From Gammaproteobacteria bacterium (lineage in GTDB: Bacteria; Pseudomonadota; Gammaproteobacteria; Xanthomonadales; Xanthomonadaceae): a stretch of 13,508 bases of DNA. The number at the start of each line of letters is the position of its first letter. Positions within the stretch are counted from its first letter, which is position 1. The stretch covers positions 1-13,508 of the forward strand of contig JANYBA010000270.1 in NCBI GenBank assembly GCA_025360985.1. Reading direction: 5' to 3'. The position numbers and the translations under genes are program-made. Below, in pieces: positions 1 to 7,334 of the stretch. The notes below the pieces were generated by a model. That model was not told where the DNA came from. It did no database searches and was given only the letters and a program-made list of their open reading frames with translations.

Positions 1-67
1 CTTGATTGCGGGCTTTTCTTTGCGCGATGGTTCGATCAACCTTATTCGCCGACTAAGGAGAAGCGGA

Positions 68-373
68 ATGGAACCAAAATTCTGGATTGAATTGGCAGCG
101 ATTGTCGCTGTTCCGATAGCTGTGCTCGCGGTAGTCACCCATCGGGTGAAAACCTCGAAAGGAATGGGTGTGAGATCAATACAATTTTTGGCGATCTCCA
201 TCTTGCCGGCGGTGGTGCTTGTTCTAGCGTTAGAAGGAATACTTGAAAAGAGCGCAGTGGGTGCGCTACTTGGCACCCTGATCGGCTATCTCTTCGGTAA
301 CATTGGCGAATACGATAGAAGCAAGTACAGAGACCAAGGCTCAAGGAACGCGCGTGACGAAAAACCAAAGTGA
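68..373 (+). CDS. Small membrane protein of unknown function
   Basis: This encodes 101 residues beginning MEPKFWIELAAIV. The ATG at 68 is chosen because a good Shine-Dalgarno TAAGGAG lies at 54-60, seven bases upstream. The same frame is open back to a TTG at position 2, but that extension has no such site and gives an Arg-rich leader. Two hydrophobic stretches, about residues 7-24 and 38-56, predict two membrane helices. A third, weaker one (about 66-80) is Gly-rich, and the C-terminus is polar and charged. Base composition is near 47-48% GC over the lines counted, clearly below the downstream genes. I recognise no family and assign no function. It ends convergent with the sulfatase gene, 50 bases away. 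The coding call is supported by the ribosome site and the orderly hydrophobic pattern. Confidence 0.7.
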   Translation: MEPKFWIELAAIVAVPIAVLAVVTHRVKTSKGMGVRSIQFLAISILPAVVLVLALEGILEKSAVGALLGTLIGYLFGNIGEYDRSKYRDQGSRNARDEKPK

Positions 374-423
374 TGCGCTTCTCAGCCTTTAGCTAAGTAC
401 ATACTTCCGTTGTTTTTTTGGCT

Positions 424-2310
424 TCAGTGTTGTCGGTACCGGCCGCTTTCGTAGACTTCCTCGGCGCGCTGGAACAGGGCGATCGCACGATTGGTCGTTT
501 CGACGTCGTCGGGCGTTCGGGCCAGGTTGCCGTCGGCGGCGACGGAATAGTTCTCCACGCGCTGCTTGGGGCCAAGCAGGGTCAGGTGGCGGAGTCCGTC
601 CGGCGTCGGCGTGAGGTAGCCGAGCTCCTGGTAGTTGACCAGGAAAGCGCGCTGGTCCGGATCGCCGGCCAACAGGTTCTCGCCAAAAAGCACGCCATTG
701 GTCTTGATGCCCAGCAAGGCCAGCAGGGTGGGCGGCAAATCGATCTGGCTCGCCATGGTGTCCACGCGCCGCGGCGGCAACATCTTCGGCGCGTAGAACA
801 GGGCCGGGATCCGGTACAGGTTTGGCGGCAGGCTGATCCTTCCGGCCACCGACGCGTCGTGGTCGGCGACGATGACGAACAGGGTGTCGTCGAACCAAGG
901 TCGTTTCCTGGCTTGATCGAGGAAGTTGTGGATGGCCCAGTCAGTGTATTTCACCGCTCCGTCGCGGCCGCTCTTCGAGGGAAGATCGATGCGGCCGTCG
1001 GGATAGGCATAGGGCCGATGATTGCTGGTCGTCATGACGTGCACGAAGCGCTTGACGCCGTCCCGGGTGTCCTTGTCGAGCTGCAGCAACACCTCGTTGA
1101 ACAGCAGTTCGTCGGCGACGCCCCAAACGGTCCTGAACGCCTTGTCCTGCTCCGAGAAGGAGCGACTGTCGAGCACCTTGTAACCATTGCCGCTGAAGTA
1201 GTCGTCCATGTTGTCGAACCCGGCGTAGCCGCCATACACGAACATGGGTTGGAAGGACTTCCGCCGCAGCATGCTTCCCAAGGTGTACAGATCCTGGTTG
1301 CCGGATCGCCTGATGATGGATTCCCCCGGCAGCGGCGGCAGCGCCGCCGACATCGCTTCCAGGCCGCGCACGGTGCGGGTTCCGGTCGCATACAGGTTGG
1401 AAAACCAGACGCCTTCCTTCACGAGCTGGTCGAGGTGGGGGGTGATTCCTGCGTCGTTGCCGTAAGCGCCCAGGAAGCTCGCGCTCAGGCTCTCGACCTG
1501 GATGACGACGATGTGCCGCGGGTTCAATGGGGTCGTGCTGGGCCGGTCCCGGGCGGGGTCAGGCCAGCGCGGCGCCGACGCGGCGTAGGCAGGATTCGGC
1601 AAAGTCCGGTAGTAGCGCTTGAAGCTGAGCGAGTTTTCGCTGAAGGCGAGGAAAAGGCTCGCCGGGCCGTTGTGGGCCAGTTCCTGGTTTTCGAGGTCCG
1701 GGCTGATCGGCTGGCTCGCGTAGTCGACCGACCAGCCACCGACGAACCAGAACAGGCCGGCGCCAACCAGCGCCAGGCCGATTCGCTGGACGATCCCGAA
1801 ACACTTTCCGGGCGCCATCGGCCAATGCCGGAACGCCAGCGCGGTGGTCAAGGCGGCCACCATCAAGGTGCCGCCCAACAGCAAGGGCAAGGGATAGGAT
1901 TCACGGATGTTGCCGACGACTTCGTGGGTGTAAAGCAGGTAGTCCACGGCGACGAAATTGAAGCGGGCATCGAATTCGTTCCAGAACACGAATTCCGCGA
2001 CCGCGACCAGCAGCAGGAGTCCGCTCAAGGCGAAAACGGCGATGCCGCGCTTGGCCCTGAACGGCCACGCGTTCGGCCACTTGCTGTGGGTGAACGCGGT
2101 GAAGACCAGGATCAGCCCGCCGAACGCCAGCCCGAACAGGAGGTCGCCGAGCGCGCCATGCGCGAATATGGAGACCAGCGCCGCCGGGGAGCGGTCGAGG
2201 TCAGGCCAGGCGAAGGCGGTCAGGCCAATCCGCGTCAACGTGGCCAGGACCCAGCTCAGCAGCACCGCCAGCGCCGGCAGGTGGAAAGCCTGGTGCCGCA
2301 GGCGGTTCAC
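424..2310 (-). CDS. LtaS/OpgB-like sulfatase-fold membrane transferase
   Basis: This encodes 628 residues from a GTG at 2310 that overlaps the upstream hydroxylase stop as GTGA. The frame is open further upstream, but that part is Pro/Arg-rich and lies inside the hydroxylase gene. About five membrane helices are visible near residues 10-30, 51-73, 89-106, 142-160 and 175-192. They are followed by an extracytoplasmic alkaline-phosphatase-superfamily domain, about 265-540. Visible metal and catalytic candidates are Glu273 in VIQVES, Thr311 or Thr313 in ATGTRTVRG (a Thr nucleophile, as in LtaS and EptA rather than Cys/Ser sulfatases), His431 in TTSNH, and Asp483-His484 in VADHD. Family members move phosphoglycerol or phosphoethanolamine from phospholipid onto glycans or lipids at the outer face of the inner membrane. 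The acceptor here is unknown. Confidence is high for the family and low for the substrate. Confidence 0.9.
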   Translation of the reverse strand: MNRLRHQAFHLPALAVLLSWVLATLTRIGLTAFAWPDLDRSPAALVSIFAHGALGDLLFGLAFGGLILVFTAFTHSKWPNAWPFRAKRGIAVFALSGLLLLVAVAEFVFWNEFDARFNFVAVDYLLYTHEVVGNIRESYPLPLLLGGTLMVAALTTALAFRHWPMAPGKCFGIVQRIGLALVGAGLFWFVGGWSVDYASQPISPDLENQELAHNGPASLFLAFSENSLSFKRYYRTLPNPAYAASAPRWPDPARDRPSTTPLNPRHIVVIQVESLSASFLGAYGNDAGITPHLDQLVKEGVWFSNLYATGTRTVRGLEAMSAALPPLPGESIIRRSGNQDLYTLGSMLRRKSFQPMFVYGGYAGFDNMDDYFSGNGYKVLDSRSFSEQDKAFRTVWGVADELLFNEVLLQLDKDTRDGVKRFVHVMTTSNHRPYAYPDGRIDLPSKSGRDGAVKYTDWAIHNFLDQARKRPWFDDTLFVIVADHDASVAGRISLPPNLYRIPALFYAPKMLPPRRVDTMASQIDLPPTLLALLGIKTNGVLFGENLLAGDPDQRAFLVNYQELGYLTPTPDGLRHLTLLGPKQRVENYSVAADGNLARTPDDVETTNRAIALFQRAEEVYESGRYRQH

Positions 2311-2921
2311 CGCCGGCCGCTGCTGCCGCGGGAAACGTAACGCGTACCAAACACGTAGTCCCACAAGGGCGAAGTGACGCCGAAGTTGCGGTCGGGATGG
2401 TGGTGGTGCACGTGGTGGCGCGCCGCCCACATGCGCATGAGCGGATGCCGGAAACGGCTGCGGTGGATCCATTCGTGGCACTGGCCGTAGGCGAAGTAGC
2501 CGCCGGCGATACCGCTGGTCAGCAACAGGGCGTAGCTGAGCGGCAACACCTCGTCGAACGTGCCGGCCAGCATCACCAGCGCCAGGGGCGGCAGGAAAAA
2601 CGGCAGCGAGTCGATGCCCAGCGGGCTATCGTGGTGGCGGCGGTGGCCGCGTTCCATGGCGTGTTCAGGCCCGTGGAACAGCCAGCGATGGAATCCGTAT
2701 TCGACCAGGCTGAAGATCAGCAGGCCGGAGCCGAACGTGAGCACCGCCGGCGCCGGACGCATGTCGCTCCGGTAGATCGCGACCGCCGCCAGCCCCAGGC
2801 ACATGCCGAGGTCGAATGCGAAGGCGGCCCAATAGTTGGCCCGTGTGACCGCCATGCGCTCAAGGCCGTCCAGGATCGCATCGATCCAGCCAACCGAAAT
2901 TTCCAGGTTTTCCCGTGCCAT
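2307..2921 (-). CDS. Fatty acid hydroxylase / sterol desaturase family membrane protein
   Basis: This encodes 204 residues starting MARENLEISVG, with AGGAAA and TAGGA just upstream on the minus strand. It shows the eight-histidine di-iron pattern of the fatty acid hydroxylase superfamily: HRWLFH at 78-83, HRRHH at 93-97, HEWIH at 149-153 and HHVHHHH at 169-175. The C-terminal LWDYVFGTRY is also typical. Hydrophobic stretches near 31-50, 58-75, 105-120 and 127-145 predict helices in the inner membrane, with the histidine clusters facing the cytoplasm as is usual for the family. The expected reaction is O2-dependent hydroxylation or desaturation of a lipid or terpenoid chain; the substrate cannot be read from the sequence. 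It is the first gene of a coupled pair with the sulfatase-fold transferase, which suggests a shared envelope-lipid job (inference). Confidence 0.9.
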   Translation of the reverse strand: MARENLEISVGWIDAILDGLERMAVTRANYWAAFAFDLGMCLGLAAVAIYRSDMRPAPAVLTFGSGLLIFSLVEYGFHRWLFHGPEHAMERGHRRHHDSPLGIDSLPFFLPPLALVMLAGTFDEVLPLSYALLLTSGIAGGYFAYGQCHEWIHRSRFRHPLMRMWAARHHVHHHHPDRNFGVTSPLWDYVFGTRYVSRGSSGRR

Positions 2922-2939
2922 TCCTAGTTTCCTGCGTCC

Positions 2940-2999
2940 CGCAACGGAGTTGCGACCACGGTCGGGCCGGTAAGTTCACGGTTCTCGAGCCACGAACTT
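2940..2999. promoter_or_regulatory. Inverted repeats in the divergent hydroxylase/phosphatase region
   Basis: The 135-base region 2922-3056 separates two divergent operons and must hold both promoters. It contains a perfect inverted repeat CGCAAC-GGA-GTTGCG at 2940-2954, which falls in the hydroxylase leader about 20 bases before its start. It also has AAGTTC (2972-2977) facing GAACTT (2994-2999) around a central CTCGAG. I see no convincing -35/-10 pair in either direction and no PhoB box. Role as operator or leader hairpin is inference. Confidence 0.3.
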
Positions 3000-3056
3000 G
3001 CGTAACCCTGGGTCTGGTGGTTCACTGCCGGAACAACGGGTCGGGGAGTCGGGATA

Positions 3057-4970
3057 ATGAGCGAAGTCAGGGCATCCGCCAAGCGCCTTTCGAATCCCGG
3101 CGGGATGGCGGCCGCGATTTTCCTGGCCGCCCTGCTTTTTGCCGAGTCGCTGGTGGCCCAGACCATCACGCGCGGGCCCTACCTGCAGTTCGGAACGCCC
3201 AGCAGCGTCGTCGTGCGCTGGCGCACCGACATCGCCACCAACAGCCGGGTGCGCTTTGGGGTCAACGCCGCGAGCCTGACCGGCACCACCGACGTCGCCA
3301 CCGTCACCACCGAGCATGAAGTAAAGCTGTCGGGCCTTGGCGCGGCGACCCAGTATTTCTATTCCGTCGGCAGCACGACGACCATCCTGGCGAGCGGAGT
3401 CGACTACAAGTTCACGACCGCCCCGGCGTTTGGAGCCGTGCAACCGACGCGGGTCTGGGTCCTGGGCGACTCCGGAACCGCCGACAGCGTCGCGACCGCG
3501 GTGCGCAACGGTTACACCACTTTCACGGGCGGCACCAGCACCGATGTCTGGCTGATGCTCGGCGACAACGCCTACGAAACCGGCAGCGATGCCGAATACC
3601 AGTCCGCCGTCTTCAACATGTATCCGACGTTCCTGCGCCAGACCGTGCTGTGGTCGACCATCGGCAACCACGACACCGCGCAGTCGACGAATCCGTCGCT
3701 GTCCATTCCGTATTTCCAGATATTCAACCTGCCCACCGACAACTCCGCTGGCGGCATCGCCTCGGGAACCGAAAAGTACTATTCGTTCGACTACGGCAGC
3801 ATCCATTTCATCTGCCTGGACTCGATGACTTCCAGCCGCGCACCGGGCAGCCCGATGCTGGCCTGGCTCGAAACCGACCTCGCCAATACGACCCGCCAGT
3901 GGATCATCGCCTTCTGGCACCACCCGCCCTATACCAAGGGCTCGCACGACTCCGACACCGAAACGGAGCTCATCGAGATGCGCACCAATGTCCTGCCGAT
4001 CCTGGAAGCAGGCGGTGTCGACCTGGTGCTGACCGGCCACAGCCATAGCTACGAGCGGACCTTCTTCATCAATGGTCATTACGGGTTGTCGAACACCTTC
4101 ACCAACGCCATGAAGGTCAACGGCGGCAGCGGCCGGACCGACGGCACCGGCGCCTACACCAAGCAGACCGGCCTGCCCGCCAACCAGGGCGCGGTATACG
4201 TGGTGGCCGGCAATGGCGGGCATGTCACCAACTGGACCGGCGGCAGCACCGCCGAATACAACCCGACGCCGCACCCGGCGATGTTCTATTCGGCGCTGCA
4301 CGTCGGATCGATGGTGCTGGACATCAATGGCAACCAGCTGGACGTGAAAATGATCCGCGACACCGGCGCGGTCGACGACTATTTCACCCTGTTGAAGAAC
4401 GACCCGGTGACGCCGCCGGCCGCGCCGACCGGACTCGCCGCCACCGCCGGCAACGCCCAAGTCGCGTTGGGCTGGAATGCCAGCGCCGGTGCGGCCAGCT
4501 ACGCGATCAAGCGCGCCGGCGTCAGCGGCGGACCGTACGCGACGATCTCCACTACGATCGCGACCAACTATGCCGACACAGCGGTGACCAACGGCAGCAC
4601 CTATTACTACGTCGTCAGCGGCAGCAACCCGGCGGGCGAGGGCGCGAATTCCGCGCAGGTCAGCGCTACTCCGGTCGCGCCGGCGACGTTGCCGGCGGCA
4701 CCGTCCGGATTGGTCGCAACGACGGCATCCCGTTCGCAGATCAACCTGGCCTGGGTGGACAACGCCAACAACGAAACCGGCTACCTGGTCGAGCGCTCGA
4801 CCTCGGCCAATTCCGGATTCGTGCAGATCGCGGTGCTCGGCGCCAACGCTACCGGATACGCCAGCACCGGGCTCAAGTCCAACCGGACCTATTACTTCCG
4901 CGTTCGCGCCAGGAACGGCTCGGGCAATTCCGCCTATTCCAATACGGCCAGCGCGAAAACGCTGAAGTGA
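3057..4970 (+). CDS. Secreted purple acid phosphatase-like metallophosphoesterase with two Fn3 domains
   Basis: This encodes 637 residues. An N-terminal signal peptide (helix about 16-33) is probably cleaved after LVA at 32-34. A Fn3-like purple acid phosphatase N-domain follows (ITRGPYLQ... from 37 to about 122), then the metallophosphatase domain, about 130-350. The five classical blocks are present in order: GDSG at 137-140, GDNAY at 169-173 (GDxxY, with Tyr173 matching the iron-charge-transfer tyrosine), GNHD at 203-206, AFWHHP around His288, and GHSH at 327-330. Two fibronectin type III repeats occupy about 453-540 and 546-637. It should hydrolyse phosphomonoesters or diesters in the periplasm or outside the cell; the substrate is unknown. 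GGGGAG lies about 10 bases before the ATG. The downstream TPR gene overlaps it by four bases. Confidence 0.92.
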   Translation: MSEVRASAKRLSNPGGMAAAIFLAALLFAESLVAQTITRGPYLQFGTPSSVVVRWRTDIATNSRVRFGVNAASLTGTTDVATVTTEHEVKLSGLGAATQYFYSVGSTTTILASGVDYKFTTAPAFGAVQPTRVWVLGDSGTADSVATAVRNGYTTFTGGTSTDVWLMLGDNAYETGSDAEYQSAVFNMYPTFLRQTVLWSTIGNHDTAQSTNPSLSIPYFQIFNLPTDNSAGGIASGTEKYYSFDYGSIHFICLDSMTSSRAPGSPMLAWLETDLANTTRQWIIAFWHHPPYTKGSHDSDTETELIEMRTNVLPILEAGGVDLVLTGHSHSYERTFFINGHYGLSNTFTNAMKVNGGSGRTDGTGAYTKQTGLPANQGAVYVVAGNGGHVTNWTGGSTAEYNPTPHPAMFYSALHVGSMVLDINGNQLDVKMIRDTGAVDDYFTLLKNDPVTPPAAPTGLAATAGNAQVALGWNASAGAASYAIKRAGVSGGPYATISTTIATNYADTAVTNGSTYYYVVSGSNPAGEGANSAQVSATPVAPATLPAAPSGLVATTASRSQINLAWVDNANNETGYLVERSTSANSGFVQIAVLGANATGYASTGLKSNRTYYFRVRARNGSGNSAYSNTASAKTLK

Positions 4971-5803
4971 GGCCGCGCCTGCTGCTCGTGGCGGGCGCGC
5001 TGGCGCTCGCCCTGGCCGGACCAGCCGCCGCGCACGAAGGCCTGCACGAACAGATCGCCGAGGTCAGCGCGCGGATCGTGGCGGACCCCGGCTCGGCCGA
5101 GCTGTACCTCAAGCGTGCCGACCTGCGCCGCCTCCACGAGGAATGGAACGGCGCGCTCAGCGACTACCGCGCCGCCGAGCGGCTTTCGCCGGCGTTGATC
5201 GGCATTCCGCTCGGCCGTGGCCTGTTGTGGCTGGCGCGCGGCCATGACGACCAGGCGAGGCGGGAACTGGACAAGGTCATCCTCGTGGCGCCGAACCATG
5301 TCGATGCCCTCGTCGCGCGGGCGCGGGCGTTCGCCGGGCGGCACAAGGGCAGGGAGTCCGCGGCGGATTTTTCCACGGCAATCGCCGTCGCCCAACAGCC
5401 GGAACCCGAGTGGTACCTGGAACGCGCGCGGGCGCTGGTTGCCGCGGACCCCACATCGGTGGATGAGGCGATTTCGGGCCTGGACGAGGGCCTGCAAAAA
5501 TTCGGGCTCTTGCCGACCCTGAGTCTCTACGCGGTCGAACTGGAGCAAGCCAGGGCCAACGTTGACGCGGCGCTCGCCAGGCTGGACGCGATGCGCGCGA
5601 CCGCCAATCGGCAGGAGACCTGGTGGGAACGCATCGGCGACGTCCAGGTCCACGCAGGTCGCAACGACGAAGCCCGGCAGTCGTATGCCAATGCGCAAAA
5701 AGCCTGCTCGGAATTGCCGGCGCGCCTGCGCGGAACCGCGTTGGAGGCGGCGCTGGAAAAACGACTTGCCGAAAAACTCGCTGGCCTCACGCCGCCTGGT
5801 TGA
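4967..5803 (+). CDS. Exported TPR-repeat protein
   Basis: This encodes 278 residues from a GTG at 4967 that overlaps the phosphatase stop (GTGA), so translation is probably coupled. The N-terminus reads as a signal peptide: MRPR, then a Leu/Ala-rich core, then cleavage near GPAAA-HEG (about residue 22). The mature part is almost all helical and shows degenerate tetratricopeptide repeats, for example residues about 43-75 (AELYLKRADLRRLHEEW), 76-110, 112-145 and 215-245 (WWERIGDVQVHAGRNDEARQSY). No catalytic motif is seen. TPR proteins act as protein-binding scaffolds; a periplasmic partner or accessory of the phosphatase is the simplest inference. The gene ends 84 bases before radA. Confidence 0.85.
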   Translation: MRPRLLLVAGALALALAGPAAAHEGLHEQIAEVSARIVADPGSAELYLKRADLRRLHEEWNGALSDYRAAERLSPALIGIPLGRGLLWLARGHDDQARRELDKVILVAPNHVDALVARARAFAGRHKGRESAADFSTAIAVAQQPEPEWYLERARALVAADPTSVDEAISGLDEGLQKFGLLPTLSLYAVELEQARANVDAALARLDAMRATANRQETWWERIGDVQVHAGRNDEARQSYANAQKACSELPARLRGTALEAALEKRLAEKLAGLTPPG

Positions 5804-5887
5804 ATTCGAACGGCGAGGAGAGTCGACCGACCTTCGCCAACGTGGTCCGGCAACCGGTAGGATGTTGGCTTCCCCGGGATACTTTTC

Positions 5888-7261
5888 ATGGCCAAGGCAA
5901 AAACCGCGTATGTCTGCGCCGAATGCGGCGCCGACCACAACAAGTGGCAAGGCCAGTGCGGCGAATGCGGCGCCTGGAACACCTTGTCGGAAGTCGTGGT
6001 CGAGCCGGCGGGCATGGCCAAGGCGGGAATCAAGAACGTTGGCTATTCGGGCCGCGCCGATGTTGCCGCGATCACGCCGCTCAGGCAGGTCAGCCAGGTC
6101 GCCGAGGTGCGCAGCAGCACTGGCATCGGCGAGCTCGACCGCGTGCTCGGCGGCGGACTCGTCGAAGGTTCGGTGGTGCTCGTCGGCGGCGACCCCGGCA
6201 TCGGCAAGTCGACCTTGCTCCTGCAGGCGGTCGCGGCGATGGCCGCGCGCGTTCCGGCCTTGTACGTCACCGGCGAAGAAAGCCTCGCCCAGGTCGCGGG
6301 TCGCGCGCAACGCCTGGGCTTGCCGCTGGACGGCCTGGACGCCTTGGCCGAAACCGGCGTCGAGAAAATCCTCGCGCAACTGGCGCGAACCCGGCATCGG
6401 CTGATCGTTGCCGATTCGATCCAGACGCTGTGGTCCGAGCAGCTCACCGCCGCGCCGGGCTCGGTCAGCCAGGTGCGCGAGAGCGCGGCGCGGTTGGTGC
6501 GCTATGCCAAGGAAACCGGCACCTCGGTGTTCCTGGTCGGCCACGTGACCAAGGAGGGCGGCATCGCCGGTCCGCGCGTGCTCGAGCACATGGTCGATGC
6601 GGTGCTGTATTTCGAGGGCGAAGTGGGAAGTCGGTTCCGCGTGCTGCGTGCCTTCAAGAACCGCTTCGGCGCGGTCAACGAACTGGGCGTTTTCGCGATG
6701 ACCGACAAAGGCCTGAAGGAAGTGCCGAATCCCTCGGCGATCTTCTTGTCGGGCGCCGCAGGGCCGACCCCGGGCAGCGCCGTGATGGTCACGCGCGAAG
6801 GATCGCGCCCCTTGCTGGTGGAAGTGCAGGCGTTGGTGGACCAATCGCCGCTGTCGAATCCTCGGCGCGTCACGCTCGGTCTCGAACAGAATCGCCTGGC
6901 GATGCTGCTGGCCGTCCTGCACCGCCATGGCGGCGTCGGCGTGTTCGACCAGGATGTCTTCGTCAATGTCGTCGGCGGCATCCGCGTGCAGGAGACCGCC
7001 GCCGACCTGCCGGTGTTGTTGGCGGTGCTGAGTTCCTTGCGCGACCGACCGCTCGCGGAAAAAACCGTGGCCTTCGGCGAAGTCGGCCTGTCCGGCGAAA
7101 TCCGCCCGGTGCCGAACGGCGAGGAACGATTGAAGGAAGCGGCGACCCACGGCTTCAAGCGCGCCATCGTGCCCAAGGCCAACGCGCCTAAGAAAGGCCG
7201 GGTCGGTGAGATGGAAGTGATCGGGGTCGAACGGCTCGTGGAAGCATTGCAGCTTTTGTAG
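5888..7261 (+). CDS. radA: DNA repair protein RadA
   Basis: This encodes 457 residues, the usual length for RadA (Sms). Features in order are a C4 zinc finger (Cys10, Cys13, Cys24, Cys27), a RecA-like ATPase with Walker A GDPGIGKST at 101-109 and Walker B region RLIVADS at 171-177, the RadA signature KNRFG at 257-261, and a C-terminal Lon-protease-like domain from about 350 that lacks a protease role. RadA drives branch migration of recombination intermediates with RecA in the cytoplasm. The ATG at 5888 is chosen because the zinc finger follows at once; no clear Shine-Dalgarno is seen. GATACT (5878-5883) is a possible -10, but it would put the transcript start at the ATG itself. The TAG stop lies inside the REP repeat. 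It converges with ypjD. Confidence 0.98.
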   Translation: MAKAKTAYVCAECGADHNKWQGQCGECGAWNTLSEVVVEPAGMAKAGIKNVGYSGRADVAAITPLRQVSQVAEVRSSTGIGELDRVLGGGLVEGSVVLVGGDPGIGKSTLLLQAVAAMAARVPALYVTGEESLAQVAGRAQRLGLPLDGLDALAETGVEKILAQLARTRHRLIVADSIQTLWSEQLTAAPGSVSQVRESAARLVRYAKETGTSVFLVGHVTKEGGIAGPRVLEHMVDAVLYFEGEVGSRFRVLRAFKNRFGAVNELGVFAMTDKGLKEVPNPSAIFLSGAAGPTPGSAVMVTREGSRPLLVEVQALVDQSPLSNPRRVTLGLEQNRLAMLLAVLHRHGGVGVFDQDVFVNVVGGIRVQETAADLPVLLAVLSSLRDRPLAEKTVAFGEVGLSGEIRPVPNGEERLKEAATHGFKRAIVPKANAPKKGRVGEMEVIGVERLVEALQLL

Positions 7262-7324
7262 GAGCGAATTTATTCGCGACAGAGATCGCGTCGTCGCTCG
7301 GGTCGCGAATGAATTCGCTCCTAC
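7258..7324. repeat. REP doublet (BIME-like inverted repeat pair)
   Basis: Two 23-base arms (7258-7280 and 7302-7324) face each other around a 21-base spacer and match at 22 of 23 positions; the one difference (T7271 opposite G7311) can still pair as G-U in RNA. Each arm starts GTAGGAGCGAAT and is itself palindromic, for example GCGAAT-TT-ATTCGC at 7264-7277. This is the layout of repetitive extragenic palindromes mobilised by RAYT transposases in pseudomonads and xanthomonads; no RAYT gene is in the window. The element sits between convergent radA and ypjD, could fold in transcripts of either strand, and may act as a transcript-end stabiliser or terminator. Confidence 0.88.
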
Positions 7325-7334
7325 CCAACAGACG

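Noticed and set aside
391..423. AAGT-ACAT-ACTT followed by a run of seven T as a terminator for the small left gene
   Set aside because: The stem is only four AU-rich pairs and the T-run begins seven bases after it, too weak to call.
1..423. Integron cassette recombination site (attC) around the small gene
   Set aside because: No paired RYYYAAC and GTTRRRY core sites with an inverted repeat between them could be found.
418..2340. Long open frame on the plus strand (about 640 codons) opposite the sulfatase gene
   Set aside because: It is antisense to a gene with clear motifs and membrane helices, gives a low-complexity Arg/Gln/Gly-rich product, and is expected from GC-rich third positions.
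2976..4460. Long minus-strand open frame (about 494 codons) opposite the phosphatase gene
   Set aside because: The opposite strand encodes an intact purple acid phosphatase; the antisense product is Gly/Arg/Val-rich with no domain.
4934..7150. Very long minus-strand open frame (about 738 codons) opposite the TPR gene and radA
   Set aside because: It spans two unrelated plus-strand genes and has shadow composition; radA motifs settle the coding strand.
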